Positions 1 through 8,200 of a stretch of DNA of 64,000 nt are shown here, one piece after another. Position 1 is the first letter of the stretch. Each line of letters opens with the position of its first letter. The notes under the pieces were generated by a model. That model was given only the letters and a program-made list of their open reading frames with translations, was not told the origin of the DNA and searched no databases. Both the position numbers and the translations under genes were made by a program. The DNA is from Pantoea conspicua (GTDB taxonomy: Bacteria > Pseudomonadota > Gammaproteobacteria > Enterobacterales > Enterobacteriaceae): NCBI RefSeq assembly GCF_002095315.1, contig NZ_MLFN01000006.1:1-64000 (forward strand), read 5' to 3'.

Positions 1-396
1 ACTTGAGAGAACTGCCGGCGCTGTCGTCACAGACTCCCTTATATCAGACATCCTTTCATTAGGCACTGTAGTTTTATGTTCCATTGCTTTGTATTGTTGC
101 TGTTGAATCTGGTCACGCAACGCTGAGCCGGTCACCTGGGAGAAAGCAGCATTTTTTGCATCCAGAGCCTTAGCAGCGTTTACGTCAGCACGATCAGCGG
201 CTTTTGCATAACCAATGTTTTCCATTGATTTAGGATTGTCATTATAAGTCCGGCTTGTTATTGCCTGAGCAATGTTGGCATTTTCAGAAACTTTTGCCGC
301 CACATGAGCATTAGCAGCGGCTGTATCAAACTCACCAGCAACAGCAGACACGGAAGCAACGCTACATACGACTAAGGCTATCATCGAAATTTTCAT
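1..396 (-). CDS. Hypothetical secreted protein, C-terminus cut by window edge
   Basis: Reading the minus strand from ATG at 396 gives 132 codons with no stop before the window edge, so the C-terminus is missing. Residues 1-21 look like a Sec signal peptide (basic start, hydrophobic core, cleavage likely after Ala-Val-Ala). The rest is hydrophilic, rich in Ala, Asn and Gln, and reads like a small periplasmic or exported helical protein. A GAGA stretch lies 8-12 bases before the start. I do not recognise the family and assign no function. Its base composition and the AT-rich DNA upstream differ from the GC-rich genes that follow, which would fit an accessory gene. Confidence 0.6.
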   Translation of the reverse strand, partial: MKISMIALVVCSVASVSAVAGEFDTAAANAHVAAKVSENANIAQAITSRTYNDNPKSMENIGYAKAADRADVNAAKALDAKNAAFSQVTGSALRDQIQQQQYKAMEHKTTVPNERMSDIRESVTTAPAVLSS

Positions 397-938
397 TATT
401 GGATTCTCAGTAAAGAAGCTTAAAGTTATTTTTAGATGCAAATTAATGAGCAAACTTTAAACTTAATTTGAGAGGCGAATTTTGATTCAGGTCAATAAAA
501 CACCGCTAACCAATAAACCATCTTTATAATGGATTTTATTCTCATTTGACTATGCGTATTACAACAATCAACCTCCCACCCCCTTAAAAAATGATTAAAT
601 TCAATTAATTATGTAGATACCCCCCAGGTAATACACCGCAATTCAGACCAGGATGGAAGCTTAAAGGGCAGGACGTCGGGCGTGCTCGTAAACCGCTAAG
701 CGTAAATTTGCTTACTGAATCAGTCTGGGCTGAAAAATGGCTTTCTGAATAAGTAACAACCTGTTTTATCCACTCTGTTTTCTGACACTCTGCAGACATG
801 GGCTAAGTTTCGACCCCTCTCTGAAAGGGCACTCCACGAGTCAGCCTCTCTGATTTTTGTCATCAAACGGTCACTTTGCTCGCACTCTGCCTATTCCGAT
901 CTATACTGAAGATCGTGTGGGTAACGATAGGAGAGTTC
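397..938. other. AT-rich intergenic stretch with an ORF remnant
   Basis: About 540 bases without a convincing gene. Positions 397-600 are AT-rich and must hold the promoter of the leftward gene ending at 396. On the plus strand, 609-752 is an open frame of 47 codons that begins right after a stop and has no usable start codon. Its peptide (with a Pro-Gly-Trp-Lys stretch and a Trp-rich end) looks like the tail of a lost gene, but I cannot name it. A TATACT hexamer at 902-907 could be a -10 element for the small ORF at 939, without a good -35 at normal spacing. Confidence 0.35.
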
Positions 939-1019
939 ATGACAGCAATCGAAAAAGACGATCCAACCGAAGCACCAGAGTCCGGCGATAAGCAACAAAC
1001 ACCGCCAGACAAGAAGTAA
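939..1019 (+). CDS. Possible 26-aa acidic/basic microprotein
   Basis: ATG at 939 follows a good Shine-Dalgarno (AGGAGAG, about 4-6 bases before the start). It encodes 26 charged residues rich in Asp, Glu, Pro and Lys, ending in Lys-Lys before TAA at 1017-1019. A strong rho-independent terminator starts only 7 bases after the stop, so RBS, short frame and terminator form a compact transcription unit. There is no hydrophobic segment, so a soluble peptide is expected if it is made. The family is unknown to me; alternatively the unit could be a small RNA with a fortuitous frame. Confidence 0.45.
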   Translation: MTAIEKDDPTEAPESGDKQQTPPDKK

Positions 1020-1025
1020 CCCACT

Positions 1026-1052
1026 AAGGCCGCGCCAGACGCGGCCTTTTCT
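1026..1052 (+). terminator. Rho-independent terminator after the 26-aa ORF
   Basis: GGCCGCG at 1028-1034 pairs with CGCGGCC at 1040-1046 across a CCAGA loop and is followed by TTTT. This is a 7-bp all-GC stem. Confidence 0.8.
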
Positions 1053-1242
1053 CTGGCTGCGCTTTCAGAAAACTTCGCCATGTCAGCTAACATCTGTCAT
1101 GCATTCAGCCGGTTACACATTACAGCGAAATCCAGTCCGCCTCACAAAATAAGCAGAACGCGACGCCAATTCATCAAACTGAAACAAAAATGTCACAGAA
1201 ATTGCCTACTCTGGACTCCCCTGAAATTGATGGATAATTTTT

Positions 1243-1446
1243 ATGGCGATCAAAGCGAAAAGCCTGAAGGATGCAGAAGCGTTATTGCATTCAGGCATTA
1301 GCAAAGTGGAACTGGCGTACGACATTGGCAGCGACGACTTCTTTCGTCTGGCGAGCCACTGGTGCGACCGCGGCGCTCGCATCAGTAAAGGTCACCACCA
1401 TTTTGTCGTTTCACTGAAAAGTTTTGCCATTCCCCCGAACGACTGA
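1243..1446 (+). CDS. Small conserved-looking hypothetical protein, 67 aa
   Basis: This frame encodes 67 aa from ATG 1243 to TGA at 1446 and reads as a soluble, mixed-charge protein with no signal peptide or membrane segment. It contains Cys and several His residues in its second half (Trp-Cys-Asp, then Gly-His-His-His). The codon use resembles that of the real genes in this window, and the next gene follows in the same direction 70 bases later. The Shine-Dalgarno is weak (a GGAT about 8 bases upstream). I do not recognise the family. Confidence 0.55.
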   Translation: MAIKAKSLKDAEALLHSGISKVELAYDIGSDDFFRLASHWCDRGARISKGHHHFVVSLKSFAIPPND

Positions 1447-1516
1447 TCCCGGCGGTCGGCTTGCTCCGGCATCCCGTGCCTGATTTAATGCCCTTTTGGC
1501 TTCAGTCAGGCACCAC

Positions 1517-2233
1517 ATGCGCTATCCCGACGTTCCGCTGCCGTCTCCCGCAGGCGGCTTTATCCTTTCCCAGCATCTGAGCGACAGCGATCCCTGGCTG
1601 GCGGTGAGCCGCTTCAACCCGCAACATTACCGTGATTCTCTCGCCGTCGCGTGGGGAATACCGCTGCCCGATCGGCTGGCACGGGCGGTGAACAAGCGGC
1701 GGGCCGAATACCTTGCCAGCCGGCAACTGGCTCGTACAGTGATGGCGCGACTGGGCATTGATGACTTCATTCTGACGAATGGGCCCGACCGTTCCCCCTG
1801 CTGGCCCGACGGCGTGCAGGCTTCGCTGTCTCACAGCGCCGGTATGGTGGCGCTGGCAGTGACCCGTCAGCCCATTTGTATCGGTGTGGATGTTGAACAG
1901 CTGATGTCAGAGGCGACGGCGAATGAAACCGCTGAACTGCTGATGACGTCACAGGAACAGCAACGGTTGCGCGCGCTGCCTATTGGTTTTAATGCGGCTG
2001 CTACCCTGTTGTTTTCGCTAAAAGAGTCGCTTTATAAAGCGCTGTGGCCACAGCTGCATCAGCCAATGGACTTCCAGCAGGCGGTGCTGGAAACCGTTGA
2101 TCTCAGCCGTCAGCGCGCCACGTTACGGCTCACCGAACACTTCAGCGATCGTTTTACCCTGGGCACAACCTTGCAGGCAGAATTTGTATGGCGGGAGGAT
2201 AGCGTGATTACCCTGCTGACACATCAGGGATAA
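1517..2233 (+). CDS. 4'-phosphopantetheinyl transferase (EntD/Sfp superfamily)
   Basis: This 238-aa enzyme is expected to transfer the 4'-phosphopantetheine arm of CoA to the serine of carrier-protein domains in non-ribosomal peptide, siderophore or polyketide synthesis. The family signature is visible: a Gly-Val-Asp-Val-Glu magnesium-binding motif mid-protein, then the Ser-Leu-Lys-Glu-Ser-x-x-Lys motif about 70 residues later, plus an upstream Ser-x-Ser-His segment typical of the CoA pocket. I chose ATG 1517 because CAGG precedes it at suitable spacing; a TTG at 1496 would add seven residues. No synthetase cluster is visible nearby, so its carrier-protein partner is unknown. The facing gene yojI is a peptide exporter, but nothing shows the two are functionally linked. 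Confidence 0.85.
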   Translation: MRYPDVPLPSPAGGFILSQHLSDSDPWLAVSRFNPQHYRDSLAVAWGIPLPDRLARAVNKRRAEYLASRQLARTVMARLGIDDFILTNGPDRSPCWPDGVQASLSHSAGMVALAVTRQPICIGVDVEQLMSEATANETAELLMTSQEQQRLRALPIGFNAAATLLFSLKESLYKALWPQLHQPMDFQQAVLETVDLSRQRATLRLTEHFSDRFTLGTTLQAEFVWREDSVITLLTHQG

Positions 2234-2264
2234 AAAAACCGGCTAAGCAAAACGGCTTAGCCGG
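2231..2264 (-). terminator. Terminator between PPTase gene and yojI
   Basis: CCGGCTAAGC (2239-2248) pairs with GCTTAGCCGG (2255-2264). On the minus strand the hairpin is followed by a run of seven T, so it ends leftward transcription from yojI. It also lies directly after the rightward PPTase gene and may act on both strands. Confidence 0.8.
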
Positions 2265-2390
2265 GGTAAACACATGACGAAAGAAGAAGTTCCAGGATGG
2301 CAGAGAGCAGGCTCTCTGCTGATTTCCAGCATAACCCGTAAGCCGCTGAGGCAGCTAATATGCCTTTTTGCTAAGCTTTGCCAGCCTGCA

Positions 2391-4043
2391 TCAAAGCCCG
2401 GTATCGGTGCGTTGTACCGAGTCCAGCGTCGCCTGTTCGCGTTCGCTGCCGGTCAGTTCACTCAGCTGCCCTTCCCGCATCTCCAGCAACCGATCGGCAT
2501 GGATAAAGTAGTGATCATCATGGCTGATAGCGAACACCGTTTTGCCCGCCGCCTGTAGCCAGGGCAGCAGTTCACGATAGAAGATACGGCGAAAATGCGG
2601 GTCCTGATCCGCTGCCCATTCATCCAGCAACAGCACATCCCGTTCTTCGGCGACCGCCAGCAGCAACGCCAGCCGTTTACTCTGCCCTTTAGAGAGCTGA
2701 AGATTCAGCACTTTATTGCCCTCAATCTTCAGCTTGTCCTGCATTTTCAGCCGTTCCAGCCACTGCTGCACCAGCGCCGGATTCGCCGGTATTCCTTCAT
2801 GACCAATCAGCCGATCAAACAGATGCACATCGGTGAAGACGGCCGAGAAGTGCTGACGCCAGCGATCCAGCCCGTCCGCGTTTATCGGCTGGCCATCCAG
2901 CAGCAGCGTGCCAGACTGAGGCCGATAAAGCCCGGTCAGCAGCATCGCCAGCGTCGATTTACCGCTGCCGTTGCCGCCAATCAGGAACAGCAGTTCACCG
3001 CGGCGCAGCGTCAGGTTAATCGGGCCAACCTTAAAACCGTTTTCACCGTAATGAAAACAGACATCGCGCAGTTCCAGCGTCTGCCAGTTTGCTTTTGACG
3101 GCGATGCATGGAAATCAGGCTGATAAGGCGCAAGATCAAAGGCATTAAGTTTACGGAATGCGACCTGCGCACTGAGCAGGGTCGGCAGCGCGCCCACTGC
3201 CGACAGCAGCGGCGTGCGAAGAAACAGTAGCGTCAGGGAAAAGGTCGCCGCCACCGCGGTATTGGCCCAGCCCAGACTGTTGGCCATAAAAAAGACCATG
3301 CCGATCGCGCCCAGTGTCATGATGTTGGACCAGTTCACCGCGCTGAGATGATAGGTATCGGCACGCACGATATGGTGTCGCCAGGCGGTGGCATCTTCCT
3401 GATAAACCGTTTCATAGATCTGACGGGCGCGCTCGCGGTTGAGCTGCAACTCTTTACGTCCGTCAATCACCGTCTGGTAGTCACGATAGAGATGATCTTC
3501 AATTTCACGCAGCTTCGCCATGTGCTGATAGACGCGGGAGACCAGCAGCCAGCCACCAACCAGCGTGACGGCCAGCCAGCCGCTGGTCACCAGCAGCATT
3601 TTGGGTGAGAGCCAGGCCAGATAAAACGCCGAGCCGAGCGTAATGATAATCCCCTGGATCAGCTCCGGCAGACGCACAAAGGCCAGGGTAATGGCACGCA
3701 CGTCGCTGGTCAGTCCCGCCAGCAGTTGCGCGCTGCCGAGCTGCTCGATGCGCTCCACCCGGGTATCCAGAATACGTTTGATAAATTCACCGCGCATCCG
3801 CCAGACAAACTGATGGCCGAGCATGGTCAGCGCCAGCTGGGAGGCCAGCGTCACCGCCATCAGCACCACCAGCTGTAGCAGGAATTGCGGCAGAACCGTA
3901 TAGGAGCTATTGATCGCGACGATCATTTCGCGGTTGATAAAGGCAATCATGCCAATACCCAACACTGCGCTCAGCAGCGTCAGCGCGATAACCCCGATAA
4001 AAGGCCAGCGAAACTGGCGAAAAACAACGCTTAACAACGTCAT
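2391..4043 (-). CDS. yojI: ABC exporter YojI (peptide/microcin efflux)
   Basis: This 550-aa fused membrane-ATPase half-transporter of the SyrD/PvdE type matches the inner-membrane protein YojI, which in E. coli exports microcin J25 with TolC. The N-terminal half has about six membrane segments. The C-terminal half has Walker A (Gly-Gly-Asn-Gly-Ser-Gly-Lys-Ser), a Leu-Ser-Lys-Gly-Gln signature and Walker B (Leu-Leu-Leu-Asp-Glu), followed by Ala-Ile-Ser-His-Asp. ATG 4043 is chosen because the resulting start (Met-Thr-Leu-Leu) aligns with the family; a longer frame starting at 4103 adds 20 atypical residues. It sits downstream of alkB in the same orientation, as in E. coli. Length is close to the E. 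coli protein (about 547 aa). Confidence 0.93.
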   Translation of the reverse strand: MTLLSVVFRQFRWPFIGVIALTLLSAVLGIGMIAFINREMIVAINSSYTVLPQFLLQLVVLMAVTLASQLALTMLGHQFVWRMRGEFIKRILDTRVERIEQLGSAQLLAGLTSDVRAITLAFVRLPELIQGIIITLGSAFYLAWLSPKMLLVTSGWLAVTLVGGWLLVSRVYQHMAKLREIEDHLYRDYQTVIDGRKELQLNRERARQIYETVYQEDATAWRHHIVRADTYHLSAVNWSNIMTLGAIGMVFFMANSLGWANTAVAATFSLTLLFLRTPLLSAVGALPTLLSAQVAFRKLNAFDLAPYQPDFHASPSKANWQTLELRDVCFHYGENGFKVGPINLTLRRGELLFLIGGNGSGKSTLAMLLTGLYRPQSGTLLLDGQPINADGLDRWRQHFSAVFTDVHLFDRLIGHEGIPANPALVQQWLERLKMQDKLKIEGNKVLNLQLSKGQSKRLALLLAVAEERDVLLLDEWAADQDPHFRRIFYRELLPWLQAAGKTVFAISHDDHYFIHADRLLEMREGQLSELTGSEREQATLDSVQRTDTGL

Positions 4044-4139
4044 GCAGGCAATCCAGCAGTCAAAAAACAGCCTGCAGTGTAATGTGATGCAAAATGATAG
4101 CAATAGTTATTCGCAACGCTTCGCGGGTCGCGCAGCGGA

Positions 4140-4781
4140 TTAAAAGGCGCGGCGGAACGTCAGGTTATAACGCCAGGCACCCACCAGCGGATGCACGCCT
4201 GGCTTGAGCGGCAGGATGCCGTGATAACGCAGGCGTGACGGCCCGCCCCACACCACAATGTCGCCATGTTCCAGCAGCACCCGTTGTGTGCTGTCGCCGC
4301 GTTCAAAACCGCCAAACTGAAACACCGCCGGTAATCCCAGCGAGACCGAAACGATCGGCTGACGCAGATCTTTCTCATCTTTGTCCTGATGCAGAGTCAG
4401 CTTCGCGCCCGGCTCATAACGATTGAGCAGGCAGGCATCGGGATGAAAGTCGGGGAACCCTGCTTCACGCGCCGCGGCCTGCGCGAGGTGGCGAAACAGT
4501 GGCGGCATAGGCGGCCATTTTTGCCCGTTGAGGTTATCCTGCTGCTGATACTGATACCCGCGCGAATCAACCGACCAGCCAAAATCGCCGCAGTTGGTCA
4601 TCGCCACCGACATACGATGGCCGCCCGGCGTGATGCGATGGGCAAACGGATTCTGGTCAGCAATGGCCAGAATCTGCTGATAGAGTGCTTCTGCCTCATC
4701 GCGCGCGCGGCGGCGCAGGATCACCGCGCCCTCCGCCAGCGGTTCCTGCCAGGGTTGCTCTTCACTAAACAGATCTAACAT
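4140..4781 (-). CDS. alkB: DNA/RNA alkylation repair dioxygenase AlkB
   Basis: This 213-aa Fe(II)/2-oxoglutarate dioxygenase removes methyl groups from 1-methyladenine and 3-methylcytosine by oxidation. Visible family features are the metal-binding His-Gln-Asp (in Leu-His-Gln-Asp-Lys-Asp), the later His (Tyr-His-Gly-Ile), and the 2-oxoglutarate-binding Arg-Tyr-Asn-Leu-Thr-Phe-Arg near the C-terminus. Length matches E. coli AlkB (about 216 aa). Its start codon overlaps the apbE stop (TGATG), so the two genes are probably translationally coupled. The adaptive-response gene ada, which precedes alkB in E. coli, is absent here, so control by Ada from the E. coli-type promoter is not expected at this site. 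Confidence 0.96.
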   Translation of the reverse strand: MLDLFSEEQPWQEPLAEGAVILRRRARDEAEALYQQILAIADQNPFAHRITPGGHRMSVAMTNCGDFGWSVDSRGYQYQQQDNLNGQKWPPMPPLFRHLAQAAAREAGFPDFHPDACLLNRYEPGAKLTLHQDKDEKDLRQPIVSVSLGLPAVFQFGGFERGDSTQRVLLEHGDIVVWGGPSRLRYHGILPLKPGVHPLVGAWRYNLTFRRAF

Positions 4782-5830
4782 CAGGGTGCTCCTGTCGACT
4801 CAGGTTTAATCAAAAAGGCGGCAAACTGCGGTGACATCCAGCTCACGAAACCCTCGCCTTCTTTACTGATCAGATAGACCGCGAGATGCTGCTGGATCGC
4901 CAGCGCTTTGGCTTTTTCACTGCCAAGCACCATCAGGCCAGTATCCCAGCCGTCAGCCTCCAGCGCGGTGGTCGCGATCACGGTAGCTGAAACCAGTCTA
5001 TGCTCAATCGGCCGGCCGGTAATGGGATCGATGACGTGTGAAACGCGCTTGCCGTCCAGTTCATAATAGTTGCGATAGCTGCCAGAGGTACTGATGCCGT
5101 GCCCCTCCAGATCAACCCGCGCCTGTACCGCGTTTTCGCGGTCGGTCGGCTTCTGAATCGCTACCCGCCACGGCTGATGCTGCGCGTTCAGCCCACGGCT
5201 CAGTACCGCGCCACCCACCGAAACCAGGTAGTTGTTGATCCCCAGCTGCTCCATCAGGCGAGCCAGATGATCGGTGGCAAAGCCCTCGCCCACCGTTGAA
5301 AGGTCAACATAGAGGCCCGGCAGATCTTTTTGCAGCCACTGGCCGCCTGCGCCCTGAATGACCCGCAGATGCTGCAGGCCGGTCTGCGCTTTAGCCGCGG
5401 CAATTTGCGCCTCATCCGGGATATGAATCGGCTGCTTTGTCGGGCCGAAGCCCCACAGATTGACCAGCGGTCCGACGGTGATATCCATCGCCCCCCCGGT
5501 TTTAGCACCAATGCGCAAGGAGAGCGTGACGATATCCGCCATGTTCTCGCTGACCGGCTGCGGCGTCAGTGTGCGGCTCTGATTGAACCGTGACAGCTTA
5601 GAATCGGGTTTCCAGGTAGAAAGTTCGGCGTCATCGCTGTCCAGTTGCTGCTGAATACGTTGCTGCAATTCCGCTTTGCGCTCGCTGGCGACGTCCGCCA
5701 GGCTGACACGCCATACCGTCCCCATGGTTTTGCCTTCCAGCACCATTGAGGAGCTTGTCGCTGGCTTATCACAGCCCGCTAACAACAGGATGGCAAAAGG
5801 TAAAGACAGCAGATTAATCTGATATCGCAT
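4781..5830 (-). CDS. apbE: FAD:protein FMN transferase ApbE (lipoprotein)
   Basis: This 349-aa exported flavin transferase attaches FMN covalently to threonine or serine of target proteins such as the Rnf/Nqr subunits. The N-terminus is a lipoprotein signal with lipobox Leu-Ala-Gly-Cys (Cys20). Family motifs include Leu-Glu-Gly-Lys-Thr-Met-Gly-Thr near the mature start, Val-Asp-Leu-Ser-Thr-Val-Gly-Glu-Gly mid-protein, and the conserved His-Val-Ile-Asp-Pro-Ile-Thr-Gly-Arg-Pro. ATG 5830 is preceded by GAGG; a GTG at 5833 is also open. It is the first gene of an apbE-alkB pair and lies next to ompC, as in E. coli (there separated from alkB by ada). Confidence 0.95.
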   Translation of the reverse strand: MRYQINLLSLPFAILLLAGCDKPATSSSMVLEGKTMGTVWRVSLADVASERKAELQQRIQQQLDSDDAELSTWKPDSKLSRFNQSRTLTPQPVSENMADIVTLSLRIGAKTGGAMDITVGPLVNLWGFGPTKQPIHIPDEAQIAAAKAQTGLQHLRVIQGAGGQWLQKDLPGLYVDLSTVGEGFATDHLARLMEQLGINNYLVSVGGAVLSRGLNAQHQPWRVAIQKPTDRENAVQARVDLEGHGISTSGSYRNYYELDGKRVSHVIDPITGRPIEHRLVSATVIATTALEADGWDTGLMVLGSEKAKALAIQQHLAVYLISKEGEGFVSWMSPQFAAFLIKPESTGAP

Positions 5831-6011
5831 CACTCCTCACTTGTAAAAATTTATCTATTCCTGCTACAGAGCATAAATGGCTGGTAAAGAGGTTAAAATA
5901 GGGTTGAATACTTTATCCAATGGCGACAGTATCAGTCAGTCATCTACTATGCATCCGCCCGTAACCGGGCGATTTACGTTTAACGGTTAGGTTTAATGAA
6001 AGGAGCAGCAG

Positions 6012-6122
6012 ATGATCTATGTGATTCTTGCCATTGCCCTGGGTCTGTTCATTTTTAGCAGCTACAAAGTCTGGCATCAGCGCCGTCATCGTCACATGTC
6101 GCTATCACGGTCGCGCCATTAA
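6012..6122 (+). CDS. Small membrane protein, 36 aa
   Basis: ATG 6012 follows a strong AGGAGCAGCAG leader. The peptide has one hydrophobic segment (about residues 2-17, Ile/Leu/Val/Ala/Phe) followed by a highly basic tail rich in His and Arg, ending in Ser-Arg-His before TAA. This fits a single-span inner-membrane microprotein with its C-terminal tail in the cytoplasm. It lies alone between apbE (divergent) and the next small ORF. I do not recognise a named family, but the RBS and topology make it credible. Confidence 0.6.
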   Translation: MIYVILAIALGLFIFSSYKVWHQRRHRHMSLSRSRH

Positions 6123-6272
6123 TCAGCAGTGTTGCACCTTAACGGGGCATACGCCGCCTTAACCTGCGCGGCAAGTTTACCAGAGTGCGCGGCAGGCCCG
6201 TGGCTATCAGAGCGGTAAAGCTGGCATGAATTCTGCACTGTTGAAACAGTGTTTATCTCTGAGAGGTGCAGA

Positions 6273-6449
6273 ATGAAAAGTTCACAAAACCTGCAGGCAG
6301 CCTGGCATCAGTGGCTGAGCTTTTCGGCCTTTACGCTGGGGGGCGTCGCGTTTGAAGGGGCCCGATTTGGCGCGGTGGTTTCACCGGGCACGACCGTTGC
6401 AAAAGCGAAAACGTGGCGAGCAGCAGAAGAGATAAAAGAAAAGGAATGA
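6273..6449 (+). CDS. Possible small protein, 58 aa
   Basis: ATG 6273 is preceded by GAGAGGTGCAG, a good Shine-Dalgarno. The 58-aa product has a Trp-containing amphipathic start, a weakly hydrophobic glycine-rich middle (about residues 14-35) and a charged C-terminal end (Glu-Ile-Lys-Glu-Lys-Glu). It ends 39 bases before the convergent ompC stop. No family is recognised. A GTG at 6249 would extend it but lacks an RBS. The support is only RBS plus frame, so it may not be expressed. Confidence 0.4.
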   Translation: MKSSQNLQAAWHQWLSFSAFTLGGVAFEGARFGAVVSPGTTVAKAKTWRAAEEIKEKE

Positions 6450-6488
6450 TGACGCAGGTGCGCAGCCGTGGCTGCGCACCTGAACAAA

Positions 6489-7601
6489 TCAGAACTGGTA
6501 AACCAGACCCAGCGCTACCACGTCGTCGGTGTTGATACCGGCCGCGTCGGTAAACTGGTTGTCATCCAGCAGGTTGATTTGGTAATCCACGTAGGTGGAC
6601 ATGTTTTTGTTGAAGTAGTAGGTCGCACCTACATCAATGTATTTCTTCAGGTTCTGTTTGCCCCAGTTCTGCACGTCGGTGCCGCGTGAGGTAACATACG
6701 CCAGCGATGGACGCAGACCGAAGTCGAACTGATACTGCGCCACCAGTTCCCAGTTTTCCGCTTTATCAGCGTAACCAAACGCGGTGGAATCACTGCTGCC
6801 GAAGCGGGTTGCGTTATAAGATTTGGTGTACATCGCTGCCAGGTAAACGTTGTTGGCATCATATTTCAGACCGCCGGTGTAGGCTTCTGCTTTGTCACCA
6901 CGGCCGAGGATACCTGCCTGGTTGCCGTTCTGATCGTTGGTACGGTCAGACTGGAATGCCGACGCACCAATACCAAAACCGGAACCGAGATCGTAGGTGG
7001 TGCTCAGGCCCCAGCCGTCACCGTTCTGACCCAGCACATCACGACCATTCGGTGATTCATCACCATTGCCGTTTTTGCCCTGATACTGCACCGCAAAGTT
7101 CCAGCCATCGACCAGGCCAAAGAAGTTGCTGTTGCGGTAGGTTGCCATACCGTTGCCGCGCTGGAACATAAAGTTGTCCGCGCCATAGGTATCACCACCG
7201 AACTCCGGCAGAACGTCGGTCCATGCGCCGATGTCGTAAGCGACGCCGTAGTTACGACCGTAGTCGAACGAGCCTGCATCACCAAATTTCACACCAGCAA
7301 AGCCCACACGGGTATAGCTGTCAGCCGTTCCTTCAGATTCGGCATTGTTCAGCGCCGCCTGATACTCCCACTGGCCGTAACCGGTCAGCTGGTCGCTGAC
7401 TTCGGTTTCGCCTTTAAAACCAAAGCGGACGTAGGACTGATCGCCATCAGAACCATCATTATCGGAGAAGTAGTGCAGACCATCGACTTTACCGAACAGG
7501 TCTAATTTGTTGCCGTCTTTATTGTAGATTTCAGCTGCGTTTGCCGATCCTGCTGCGACCAGCAACGCAGGGACCAACAGGGAGAGAACGCGACGTTTCA
7601 T
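6489..7601 (-). CDS. ompC: Outer-membrane porin OmpC
   Basis: This 370-aa trimeric general porin allows diffusion of small hydrophilic solutes across the outer membrane. It has a 22-residue Sec signal ending Ser-Ala-Asn-Ala, a mature start Ala-Glu-Ile-Tyr-Asn-Lys-Asp-Gly, the constriction-loop motif Pro-Glu-Phe-Gly-Gly-Asp, alternating beta-strand pattern throughout, and the terminal Tyr-Gln-Phe needed for BAM recognition. I call it OmpC rather than OmpF because it lies between apbE and a divergent micF, the E. coli arrangement. OmpR-type binding DNA lies upstream. A loop rich in Asn and Gly (about residues 170-185) is lineage-specific. Confidence 0.94.
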   Translation of the reverse strand: MKRRVLSLLVPALLVAAGSANAAEIYNKDGNKLDLFGKVDGLHYFSDNDGSDGDQSYVRFGFKGETEVSDQLTGYGQWEYQAALNNAESEGTADSYTRVGFAGVKFGDAGSFDYGRNYGVAYDIGAWTDVLPEFGGDTYGADNFMFQRGNGMATYRNSNFFGLVDGWNFAVQYQGKNGNGDESPNGRDVLGQNGDGWGLSTTYDLGSGFGIGASAFQSDRTNDQNGNQAGILGRGDKAEAYTGGLKYDANNVYLAAMYTKSYNATRFGSSDSTAFGYADKAENWELVAQYQFDFGLRPSLAYVTSRGTDVQNWGKQNLKKYIDVGATYYFNKNMSTYVDYQINLLDDNQFTDAAGINTDDVVALGLVYQF

Positions 7602-7712
7602 TTTATTACCCTCTGTAATGTGCCTTTATTATTTGCCACTGCTAACTGAATGATTAAAAATTCAGCCGGCAGGCCATTGTTATTTTATATCGGGCAATAA
7701 TCCATCACGAAA

Positions 7713-7770
7713 ATGCTACTAAATTTCCAAAAGTGTTTCAGAGTACGAAACAGTTATTTCATAATGTAAT
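7713..7770 (-). promoter_or_regulatory. ompC promoter with OmpR-binding region
   Basis: On the minus strand the sequence TTACATTATGAAATA, then TGTTTCGTA and TGAAACACTTTTGG, resembles the tandem OmpR sites (TGAAACAT-like) of E. coli ompC. A -10-like TAGCAT lies at 7713-7718, followed by CGTGATGGATTATTG, which closely parallels the E. coli ompC start region. The leader to the ATG is then about 100 nt. The remaining DNA up to micF (7771-7924) is AT-rich and probably carries the divergent micF promoter. Confidence 0.65.
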
Positions 7771-7924
7771 ATCTGGGGAACTAATAACCAGCACACATCG
7801 ATAAAAAATATGGCACAAAAAGCCAAACTGATTCTGTCACCTTTGTTATCAACGCGTTACATCAGATTACTCTGAAGCACTGAATGATAAAACTTATGCG
7901 TCATCAGGTAATACAATAGATCCC

Positions 7925-8018
7925 GCTATCATCATTTATTTCATTATTACCTTCATTCACCCCGAATGAGATGTTTACCCTTTATTTCCCGCCGGACATG
8001 TTTGTCCGGCATTTTTTT
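7925..8018 (+). ncRNA. micF: MicF antisense RNA
   Basis: The sequence begins GCTATCATCATTTATTTC, continues with ACCTTCATTCA and GTTTACCC, and ends in a terminator hairpin GCCGGACA-TGTT-TGTCCGGC (7991-8010) followed by seven T. This matches the E. coli MicF RNA at its 5' end (GCTATCATCATTAACTTT) and in overall length of about 93 nt. It is divergent from ompC, the classical micF position. MicF pairs with ompF mRNA around its start codon and represses it with Hfq; the first 25-30 bases carry the pairing region. No ompF is in this window. Confidence 0.9.
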
Positions 8019-8087
8019 GCCTGTCATCCACCGCTACGGCTATATCTGCGTAAACTTGATTTTACCGGTTAAATTAACATTGTTATT

Positions 8088-8127
8088 AAGCGGCACAGAA
8101 AGTTAATCCTTCTGTTATTTGCCGCTT
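8088..8127. other. Imperfect hairpin after the type I secretion operon
   Basis: AAGCGGC (8088-8094) pairs with GCCGCTT (8121-8127), with an inner CAGAA/TTCTG pair. It lies between the end of the adaptor gene and micF. There is no T-run on the minus strand, so if it ends transcription of the secretion operon it does so weakly. Confidence 0.35.
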
Positions 8128-8200
8128 GCCTGACAATATATCTGCTCACTTAATTTATCACGGTAATTAAGCAGACTGAGATAATATCTGGATCGCGGTA

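Noticed and set aside
5834-6011. Possible ada or regulatory gene upstream of apbE
   Set aside because: The gap is too short and holds only promoter-like DNA; no Ada motif is seen anywhere near.
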